Shown here: piece by piece, positions 20,624 through 28,649 of the stretch | How positions within the stretch are numbered: position 1 is the stretch's first letter | Layout of the letters: each line of letters begins with the position of its first letter | NCBI GenBank assembly: GCA_018136815.1 | Contig: CM030932.1 | Location: forward strand, 4,504,287-4,568,286 | Reading direction: 5' to 3' | Origin: Isochrysis galbana | Lineage: Eukaryota; Haptophyta; Isochrysidales; Isochrysidaceae | DNA: 64,000 bases | Program-made: the position numbers and the translations under genes | The notes under the pieces: generated by a model | Databases searched by the model: none | The model's input: only the letters and a program-made list of their open reading frames with translations | What the model was told of the DNA's origin: nothing

Positions 20624-21189
20624 ACTTTGTCTTCATCGCCAAGCGACTCGGTCACCGCACCTACGAGGAGATCCGCGCCCCAGCCTTCAAGTTCTGCGAA
20701 CACATGGAGGAGGGCATGAGCGGCGCCATCCTGGCGATGCTGCTCGTCACAGCCTCTGGCATGGGCCGTGGGTGTGGAGACTTCCGCGTGGACCTGGCCA
20801 AGGAACGCTACCCGTCGATGTGGGCACTGATCAAGCCATACATGGGCCGTTGGTGCAAGGCAACCCTCATGCTCGTCGGCGACTACTCTGACGAGTACGA
20901 CAAGATCCCAATCCCAAAGACTAGATACATTGGAGAGCAAGCCGCCGTCGCGTATCTCTGCATGGAATACATCACGGCGGTCGCGTACGCTGAAGCGGAT
21001 CCCATGGTGCAAGTGCGCCGAGCAGCTGGCAAACTCTACATGCAGAACAAGGAGGCCGTCCTCGCACGCATCATGGATCTCGCCACCCAAGATCAGCCGA
21101 GCGACATCGTCGCCTGCCAGAAGAACGACATCGAGAATATCGACGAGGAGGTGTGCGAGAAAAAGACGAAAAGGATGAAAACTCAGTAG
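20624..21189 (+). pseudogene. MGQYF-family gene, copy 1 (no ATG)
   Basis: Encodes GQYFVFIAKRLGHRT and continues for about 188 codons to a stop at 21189. It is about 90% identical to copy 2 outside an 18-residue segment (GMSGAILAMLLVTAS region) that copy 2 lacks. The ATG and Gly codon expected before GQYF are replaced by the tandem repeat, with no in-frame ATG nearby, so translation would need an upstream fusion. The pattern Gly-Gln-Tyr-Phe, then CGDF, GRWCK and MLVGDYSDEYD recalls an uncharacterised family I associate with giant viruses, bacteria and algae. That link is from memory. The C-terminus is Lys-rich. Confidence 0.55.
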
Positions 21190-21306
21190 CTTTGGGGTTG
21201 CTGTGTGTTTTGGGTTAGCTTCCTTAATTAGCGTTGTACTCAAATAATACAATGGAGACTGGTTGAAAAAGAAAACATGCACATCTGGGTGAAAAAATAA
21301 TAATAA

Positions 21307-21335
21307 CCTGGCCCTCTTTTGACGGAACGCGACTT
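21307..21335 (+). repeat. GTCGCGTTCCGTC terminal motif, copy a
   Basis: Minus-strand motif AGTCGCGTTCCGTCAAAAG, lying about 120 bp after the stop of MGQYF copy 1. The same motif recurs at 22114, 39697, 44879, 47971 and 50129. Confidence 0.85.
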
Positions 21336-21508
21336 TCGGGCACGCCCTTGCCGTACTGGCGCCACCAGATGGCCGGTACGGCGTCCCCGCGGGGGGACCG
21401 AGGCACACGCATCTGGCGAAACTCCAGGGTCCTCCTCCCAGCCTTCTTCCACCACACCCCGCTTCACTCTCCTCTTCCTCCTCCAACAGCCTCCTCGCTC
21501 CATTCGCC

Positions 21509-22006
21509 ATGGGCCAGTACTTTGTCTTCCTCGCCAAGCGACTCGGTCACCGCACCTACGAGGAGATCCGCAGCCCAGCCCTCAAGTTCTGCGAACACAT
21601 GGAGGAGAGCGGATGTGGAGACTTCCGCGTGGATTTGGCCAAGGAACGCTACCCGTCGATGTGGGCACTCATCGAGCCATACATGGGCCGTTGGTGCAAG
21701 GCAAACCTCATGCTCGTCGGCGACTACTCCGACGAGTACGACAAGATCCCAAAGACCAAATACATTGGAGACGAGGCCGCCGTCGCGTACCTCTGCATGG
21801 AATACATCACGGCGGTCGCGTACGCTGAAACGAGTCCCATGGTGCAAGTGCGCCGAGCAGCTGGCAAACTCTACATGGAGAACAAGAAGGCCGTCCTCGC
21901 ACGCATCACGGACCTCGCCACCCAAGATCAGCCAAGCGACATCGTCGCCTGCCAGGATGAGGGGTGTGAGAAAAAGACGAAAAAGATGAAAACTCAGCCT
22001 GCGTAG
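21509..22006 (+). CDS. MGQYF-family protein, copy 2 (best-preserved copy)
   Basis: A 165-residue frame with an ATG in good context (CGCCATGGGC), beginning MGQYFVFLAKRLGHRT. Recognisable blocks are CGDFRVDLAKERYPS, YMGRWCKANLMLVGDYSDEYD, an AAVAYLCMEYITAVAYAE helix and a basic tail ending KKTKKMKTQPA that could act in nuclear localisation. Compared with copy 1 it has an in-frame deletion of 18 residues between the N-terminal and CGDF blocks. About 170 bp of preceding sequence (from 21336) differs completely from copy 1's upstream and may be its promoter and leader. No function is known to me. It is the only copy in the window that could be expressed as a normal gene. Confidence 0.65.
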   Translation: MGQYFVFLAKRLGHRTYEEIRSPALKFCEHMEESGCGDFRVDLAKERYPSMWALIEPYMGRWCKANLMLVGDYSDEYDKIPKTKYIGDEAAVAYLCMEYITAVAYAETSPMVQVRRAAGKLYMENKKAVLARITDLATQDQPSDIVACQDEGCEKKTKKMKTQPA

Positions 22007-22113
22007 CTGGGGGTTACCGTGTGGTGGTGGTGGGGGGGGGAAGTTGCCATGTGCACGCGCCGCGTCCTTGTCTAAAAAGAAAACAAGCATTCTGAGTGAA
22101 AACAAAATTACCA

Positions 22114-22142
22114 CCTGGCCCTCTTTTGACGGAACGCGACTT
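22114..22142 (+). repeat. GTCGCGTTCCGTC terminal motif, copy b
   Basis: Same motif and same spacing (about 110 bp) after the stop of MGQYF copy 2, again preceded by an AAAGAAAACAAGCAT-type stretch shared with copy a. Confidence 0.85.
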
Positions 22143-22592
22143 GGGCCCAACATACTGCAATACATCTTGCAATGCGTTGATGCGACATTCCCTCATGGGG
22201 TGTGTGTCTTGGCTGTTGCCGGGCCAGTCCCTCGTGCCTGAGCACGAGGGCGGTATCGCGGTATCGCGGCTGTGTAGGAGGGTCCAGGCCCTGGGGCCTG
22301 GGGCCTTCCCTATTGGAGCGTCGGGCTGGTGTGGTGTGGCTGGTGTGGCTGTGGGTGGTGTGCAGTGGGTGTGCTGCATGCTAGCTGCAGGCTGTCGTCT
22401 CTCTGTTCGCAATGGTCCGCGGGCGTGGCGCGATGGCTCTCGTGCCCACCTGGCTGGGTGGGTCATCCTGGCGTGGTCGCTTCGGCGACATGGGGGTGTC
22501 CATCAACACTTCGTCCAGCGCGGCGATGGCAGCGGCAGCGCGGTGGAGGGAGGCGGCGCGCGCTCCATGACCCTATCGTTTTAACGATAGTT
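22143..22592 (-). mobile_element. Element C: third hairpin-headed family, copy 1
   Basis: On the minus strand it begins with a perfect palindrome (CTATCGTTTTAACGATAG, seen on the plus strand at 22573-22590) followed by GGGTCATGGAGCGCGC. About 345 bp from the head is a second hairpin (arms CCCTCGTGC/GCACGAGGG, loop CTGA, 22229-22250). The element at 32091 shares the head layout and the second hairpin. The distal edge abuts the GTCGCGTTCCGTC motif. Confidence 0.6.
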
Positions 22593-23771
22593 CCACATCT
22601 GACCCTCTTGATTGACAATAGCGTGAAAAATCTCTTGCTGTTACTGCCAATTCTACATTCTACTACTTGTTATGGCAATCTGAATGAGCTAGGGCCGAAA
22701 ACGTCCGAAAAGGAAAAGCGGACAGATTCCAGATTCCGAGTGCCGCGGCGGCGGCTGTGACTCTTTTGCAATCTCTTTGCTCTCAGCGAGAGATGCAAAG
22801 GAAAAGGAAAAGGAAAGTAGGAAATAGAGGATCAGGGACGAGCGGAGGCGAGCGCAGGAGAGGAAGGCAAAGAACGACACATGGCAGAACGTAGTAGGAG
22901 TGGGTAGCAGCAGGGCCAGAGCGCAACAAGCCCCGCAAAGCCGCCAGGCACAAGCACAAGTAGCAAGTAGGATTATCAGCCGCACCACAGCCACGGCGTG
23001 CATGTGGGTCAGAAATAGCTCGAGCAGCTAGCGTCAGGGGCCGCGCTACTATGTCAGACGCACGCATGCGTTGCGCTGCAGGGGCCGTGCTTTACTAAAG
23101 ATTGATGCGCGGCCACCAAGATCGTAGCGCTGAATGCTGCTCAATCGATTGTGCTGACGGGACTCCTGTTGTTATGGTACTTCGCTTCTCGCAAATGGTA
23201 ATAGCTCATACTCCGTACATCGATTTCCCTTCGGTCCAGTTCCTTACGCTCCGCCACGTGCCACGTCCATCCACATTCTCACATAGTACGTACACATCAT
23301 CTGCTTAACTTTCACTTCAACCGCTCGTGTGCCCCTGCCTCCTATCTTGCCAGGAGCCGGGCCACGTGAGAGGAAATGACGCTCAACGTTGTCTCTCCAG
23401 AACTCCGGACGATAGGAAATCAGCTGCCCGTGGGCGCGCCCGTTTCAACCACCCCCAGCCCCTGCGGCCCAGCTGCTAGTGGCGCACCTGTCAGCAAAAA
23501 GGGCGAGGGCCAAGCCCGCCGGCCTACCCAGAACGAATCATCCAAAGGATGGCATAGGGCACGAAGACTTGTCCTCTCAGCACTTTCCATAGGCCGAGTC
23601 CAGAACGAATCATCCAAGGGATGGGATGGGGCACAGAGACTTATCCTCTCAGCACGTTCCATAGGCCGAGTGCATCTAGAGCCCGCGTGCATGGCCACCT
23701 TGACTGAGCCTGCATCGACACGTGCCTAGCCACCCAGTCCACAGGCACCGATCATTGTCGAACCGGTGCAT
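22593..23771. other. Intergenic with a 72-bp tandem duplication
   Basis: Two adjacent 72-bp units begin CAGAACGAATCATCCAA at 23529 and 23601 and differ at several positions. The rest (22593-23500) shows no gene. The portion near 23700 is probably the 3' UTR of the downstream minus-strand gene. Confidence 0.55.
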
Positions 23772-24797
23772 CTAGAAGCTGCCATACCGGTCTCCACCGC
23801 GGCTGCCACCGTAACGGTCACTGCCACGGTCGCCGCCGTAGCGGTCACCGCCGCCATAGCGGTCACCATAGCGGTCACCGCCACCGCGGTCATAGCCGCC
23901 ACCGTAGCCGCCACTGCCGCCGCCACCACCACCGTAGCCACCTCCTCCTCCATAACGGCCACCGCCACCGCCATAGCGGTCGCCGCCGTAGCCGCCACCG
24001 CCGCCGTAGCCGCCGCCACCCCCGTAGCCGCCACCGCCGCCGTAGCCGCCGCCGCCACGCGGCATCTCTTCCTCACAGCCGCCATAGACATCGACGGCAC
24101 GGTCCTTGCCCTTGCGCTCGTCGAATGTCTTGGTGTATTCGACGCGCGTGCCCTCTTTGAGCATCCCTGCGGAGAGAGAGGCCGGAGGGAGCGGGGGATA
24201 ATCACGCAAGGGGCGGTTGTGCTGCAGTCTCGCCACTGCGATTGCGTGCGGGAGCAAGGCACAGCAAGAGGATGACTCACGTCCATCCTTGATCTCAGAG
24301 AAGTGACAGAAGAGGTCCTCGCCGCCATCCTCGGGCTTGATGAAGCCGAAGCCTGACGGGTTCCAACGGCACGCGACGCCGATCGACTTGCCAGGGCGCG
24401 GCTCTCCGCGGAAGCCCCCACCTCCGCCGCCGCCGCGCGGGCGCTCTTCGCCGGTGACTCCGCCGAAGACATTCTCCGCGCGATCCTTGCCCTTGCGTTC
24501 GTCATACATCTTTTCGTAGCGCACAGCATCGCCCTCACGGAGCATGTTGCCATCCTTGATAGCAGAGACATGACAGAAAAGGTCCTCGCCACCGTCGTCT
24601 GGCTTGATGAAGCCGAAGCCCTTGTCACTCCAGCGGCAGGCGACTCCCGTCAGCTGCCGGCCTCCACCGGCCGAGTCGCCCTCCGGCCTAGCAGGCGGGC
24701 TGCGCGAGCGCGAGCGGCCGCGGTCACCGCCGTAAGATCCATTCCGCTCGTCCTCACGGTCGTTGCGGCCGCGGTCATCATCCTCGTAGGTGCCCAT
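23772..24797 (-). CDS. Two-cold-shock-domain glycine-rich RNA-binding protein
   Basis: Exons 24797-24281 and 24166-23772 (donor GTGAGT, acceptor CAG) give 303 residues. A short Arg/Ser-rich leader precedes CSD1 (about residues 49-107: GFGFIKPDDGGEDLFCH, then REGDAVRYEKMYDERKGKDRA). A GGGGGGGF linker follows, then CSD2 (GFGFIKPEDGGEDLFCHFS...LKEGTRVEYTKTFDERKGKDRA). The remainder is a GYGGGGGY/DRYGG repeat tail. Cold-shock domains bind single-stranded nucleic acid, and plant and algal proteins of this layout act as RNA chaperones during cold or translational stress. The intron falls inside CSD2, and joining the exons restores KDGRMLKEG, parallel to KDGNMLREG in CSD1, which confirms the splice. 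I chose the ATG at 24797 because of its context; an upstream ATG at 24830 is in frame. Confidence 0.88.
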   Translation of the reverse strand: MGTYEDDDRGRNDREDERNGSYGGDRGRSRSRSPPARPEGDSAGGGRQLTGVACRWSDKGFGFIKPDDGGEDLFCHVSAIKDGNMLREGDAVRYEKMYDERKGKDRAENVFGGVTGEERPRGGGGGGGFRGEPRPGKSIGVACRWNPSGFGFIKPEDGGEDLFCHFSEIKDGRESSSCCALLPHAIAVARLQHNRPLRDYPPLPPASLSAGMLKEGTRVEYTKTFDERKGKDRAVDVYGGCEEEMPRGGGGYGGGGGYGGGGGYGGGGGYGGDRYGGGGGRYGGGGGYGGGGGGSGGYGGGYDRGGGDRYGDRYGGGDRYGGDRGSDRYGGSRGGDRYGSF

Positions 24798-26088
24798 TGT
24801 CGCAGGAACTGACGGAACGACACATCGCAACGGCTGGTGAGTACGCTAGAGGCCTAGTCAGAGCATGCGGCGCGGTGTACGGTCTACGGACTGGATATGC
24901 TGCTAGATCTCAGGTGCGCATCCCGCGGCTCCATCCCAGTGGTCCGTCCCATGTGCTGTCAGGCAAGTCCGGCTCCCGTGTGCGGCAGAAACGAGTCCGG
25001 TCTCATGCGCGGCGGACAGCCAGGATCTGTGTGCCGGCCACGATCCCTTCTGCCTGCTACGTCCCATCGTGTGCTGCAGCCGCTTCTCCTCACGCGTGGG
25101 AAGGGCGCGAGCCCATGTCCCACTTTCACCCCCTTTACCCTCCCCTTCGAGCTTCGCCAGCTGGATTTTGCCTGGCCATCTCTCGAGATTCCGATCGGTC
25201 CCATTGCCTGTGACCTCTTCTCGACCTCATGCAAAGATGCGTGGAAGTGGCGGGGAGAATGTGGAAACGGGCAACGGGGAGGGCTAGTGCAGAGGGTGTA
25301 TCCCCTCCGTCCATATTTCCTGTCTCTCCCTTGTGTCAACTTCTGGGGGGGGAAGGAACCCTACTTCACCCCGACCAACCCCGCACTCTTGCTTCCGCAC
25401 TGTCCCTGGGTAAGGGGAAGGAGAAAGAGAGGCTGGAAAGCAGGGTGGGGGTAGGCGAAATGGAACAGGAAAAGGGACCACAAGCCCCGAAAACCCTCGA
25501 CCCCCTCTCTCCCATCTCTTCCAGCCTGGAAAAGGCTGGGAAATTGAGAGCGCGCGGGGGGAGAGAGGGGTAATAGGGAACGAGAGGAGGAAGAAGAGGC
25601 TGCTCCTTCCCTGCTCGCTCTCCCCTCCAGAGCGAGAGAACCCCTTGCCTCGTCTCCCCCTTGTGCCCAGAGTCCTAGCCTCCCCGCCCCCTCCCCCCCC
25701 CCAAACAGCATCCCCTCTCCAACCTCCTCCCCTCACCAACCTCCTCCGCGCTCCCAATCCCGCCCACTTCTCCCCCCCCCCCCCCCCCCCCTCCCTCGTC
25801 TCCCTCTAGGAGATGGGAGAACGAGAGAAGGGGGGGGCAGGGGGGCGGGAGGTGGCCGGGGGGGGGGGGGGGGAGGCGAAGGGGGAAAGGGAGAGGGAGA
25901 GGGAGAGAGCTTGGGGGGGAGCATGGGTGGGGGCGAGGGGGGGGGCAGGATCGGTTGGCCCCCGCTCGGTCCGCGCGGTGTGGTAGGCGTGGCTTGCTAC
26001 GCTTGGCAGAGGAAAAGGGGGAGGGGGAGGGGCGGCGTGGCGGACATGGGAGGGGAGACGAGAGAGAGAGAGAGAGGGGACAGAGGGG

Positions 26089-26134
<46 letters not shown>

Positions 26135-26746
26135 AGAGAGAGGTAGGCGAAGGGAGAGAGGCGAGGGAGAATATAAAAGGTTGGGTGGGAAGTACTTAGA
26201 GATGGCGGGTGGGGAACAGCAGGAGCTTGGAATTGAGGGAGGAGAGAGGAGAGAGAGGAGAGAAAAAGAGCCACGAGAGAACCGAGGGGAAAAGCACTCC
26301 TGAAGTGAGATGAGGAACGGATGGAGGAAAGAATAGAGACGGGCGACAAAAGGATGAGAGGGGAGAGAGGGACAGCGACACGAGAAAGCGCTGTGAGTGT
26401 GGAGAAACACGTGGAGTACGTAGATAATCCCCGCAGTTTATTGAATATCCGCATGCCCTCCTGCGTGATGACGTGATTACTAAATTATTCCGAGGGAAGT
26501 GAGGGAGAGAATGAGAGTGGGAAGGAGTGTTCTCATCGGCCCAACGCTATCCTAGATATGGACAAATTTACATGTAAGAAACTTTGAGTCGCCACCGTTG
26601 GTTGAGGGCGCAAGAGGCGAGAGAGCGCCAGAGAGGCGATGGCGATCTCGAAGAGAAGGGTAGGTCGCCCCAAGAGGAGAGAAACAAGAGGGACACAGAT
26701 AAAACATCACCGCGTGAGCGAGGGGCTCCGCGCTCCCACGGAGGGG

Positions 26747-26782
<36 letters not shown>

Positions 26783-26810
26783 GCGGCGACGCGCGGCCGC
26801 GCTGATGACG
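24798..26810. other. Low-complexity intergenic DNA, no gene seen
   Basis: Contains G- and C-runs at 25772-25790 and 25858-25873, a (GA)n microsatellite at about 26058-26142, and many purine-rich stretches. Long frames on either strand are composed of these simple sequences. Nothing supports a gene. Confidence 0.5.
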
Positions 26811-26892
26811 AGGGGGGGGGGGGGGGGGGGAGCAGCTCTTCTCCGGTCAATTGTCGCCTCCGCCCGCCCGCCCCCCCCCCCCCCCCCCCCGC
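26811..26892. repeat. Facing G and C homopolymer runs
   Basis: About 20 G (26811-26830) and about 20 C (26871-26890) separated by 40 bp, immediately left of the 80-bp array. They could pair into a hairpin. Homopolymer lengths in assemblies are unreliable. Confidence 0.85.
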
Positions 26893-26900
26893 GGGCGGGG

Positions 26901-27787
26901 GGCTCGTGGCTGCGTGGCTTCCCGGTACTCGTCCGTGGAGTGCCTGACTCTTTACTTTAGTGGTAGGCGTGATACTTGGGGGCTCGTGGCTGCGTGGCTT
27001 CCCGGTACTCGTCCGTGGAGTGCCTGACTCTTTACTTTAGTGGTAGGCGTGATACTTGGGGGCTCGTGGCTGCGTGGCTTCCCGGTACTCGTCCGTGGAG
27101 TGCCTGACTCTTTACTTTAGTGGTAGGCGTGATACTTGGGGGCTCGTGGCTGCGTGGCTTCCCGGTACTCGTCCGTGGAGTGCCTGACTCTTTACTTTAG
27201 TGGTAGGCGTGATACTTGGGGGCTCGTGGCTGCGTGGCTTCCCGGTACTCGTCCGTGGAGTGCCTGACTCTTTACTTTAGTGGTAGGCGTGATACTTGGG
27301 GGCTCGTGGCTGCGTGGCTTCCCGGTACTCGTCCGTGGAGTGCCTGACTCTTTACTTTAGTGGTAGGCGTGATACTTGGGGGCTCGTGGCTGCGTGGCTT
27401 CCCGGTACTCGTCCGTGGAGTGCCTGACTCTTTACTTTAGTGGTAGGCGTGATACTTGGGGGCTCGTGGCTGCGTGGCTTCCCGGTACTCGTCCGTGGAG
27501 TGCCTGACTCTTTACTTTAGTGGTAGGCGTGATACTTGGGGGCTCGTGGCTGCGTGGCTTCCCGGTACTCGTCCGTGGAGTGCCTGACTCTTTACTTTAG
27601 TGGTAGGCGTGATACTTGGGGGCTCGTGGCTGCGTGGCTTCCCGGTACTCGTCCGTGGAGTGCCTGACTCTTTACTTTAGTGGTAGGCGTGATACTTGGG
27701 GGCTCGTGGCTGCGTGGCTTCCCGGTACTCGTCCGTGGAGTGCCTGACTCTTTACTTTAGTGGTAGGCGTGATACTTGGGGGCTCGT
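26901..27787 (+). repeat. Perfect 80-bp satellite, 11 copies
   Basis: Eleven full 80-bp units (26901-27780), beginning GGCTCGTGGCTGCGTGGCTT and ending GTGGTAGGCGTGATACTTGG G, plus a 7-base partial unit. I found no difference between units. The period is not a multiple of three and the unit contains stops, so it is non-coding. An element A copy follows directly. Confidence 0.97.
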
Positions 27788-28170
27788 CTTTAGGCCTTCA
27801 GGGGCGCCCAGAGGGCCACCAGCAAGGGCAGCTCAGGGGGCAGTGGAGGCTGGGGCTCAGCCCCTGGCACCCCCTGCCTCTCCCTCGCTCGCCTCGCTGG
27901 CCCTGGGTGCCGCCCTGAGGCCCCTGTCTGCCTAGCGACCAGCAGGGATGGGGGGGGGAGTCAGTACGAGAGCAGGCCCATGCGGGCCCTGGAGTGCGGC
28001 TCGCGGCCCGCGCCCACGAAGGGTCTAGGTAGAGGTCAGATTGTTGAATGCCCAGCCCCTACCAGAAGGCAGGGGCTGAGGTTGATTGTACGGGCCCACC
28101 CCGGGGGGTGTCCGCGATGGAGAGAGGGGGGCGCGAGGCCCCCATTGACCCCCACTTATAAAAGTAGGTT
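27788..28170 (-). mobile_element. Element A 5' part, reverse copy
   Basis: Reverse-strand copy of the element A head and body, ending at 28170 with AACCTACTTTTATAAGTGGG. It abuts the 80-bp satellite on its distal side. Confidence 0.8.
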
Positions 28171-28300
28171 GAGTGTGCCCTCGATTATAATGCGGTCAAT
28201 TGCGTCGTGGCTAGGCGTCTTGGTGCTTGGTGCATGGCTAGTGGCAGTAGCGGCACTAATATTCAGTTGCTTTATTATTATTATTCATCCTTGATCCTTG
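28171..28300 (+). mobile_element. Probable 3' tail of an A-related element with TTA repeats
   Basis: GGCAGTAGCGGCACTAATATTCAG followed by TTATTATTATTATTC resembles the element A terminus (GTAGTGGTACTAATGCTCAG...). It suggests these elements end in short TTA repeats, like some non-LTR elements. Confidence 0.4.
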
Positions 28301-28649
28301 GACACTCAGCGAAGGTGAAAGAAAGTAGTCGTTAAACGAGTGAATCACCAACCACTAACCATGCCTCTAGCTATAGTCTTAGACGAGGCAGAAGGGGACG
28401 AGTTTCCCGCCCACAGTGGCCGCTGCGTTTGCCGCGAACCGTCCCCCCCTTCCCCCCCCCCTCCTCGGCGATACGGCCCGCTCATTGGTTCTTCTATACA
28501 CTACGCGATTTTATTCAATATTCTGGATGGTCACCCAGCCTTCAGCGCAGCTCTCTGGCATCCTCCTCTCCTCTCCGACGCGGCAGAGACCTCCATTCCC
28601 TTCCCCGTGTGACTTCCCCTCTCCCTACCCTCTCCCGCTCTCTGCGGTG

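Noticed and set aside
25675-26454. 259-codon minus-strand frame with Ser/Pro-rich sequence
   Set aside because: It is built from homopolymer and CT microsatellite runs with no conserved motif.
26901-27787. 80-bp array as a CRISPR
   Set aside because: There are no alternating repeats and spacers; each whole 80-bp unit is identical. The genome is eukaryotic.
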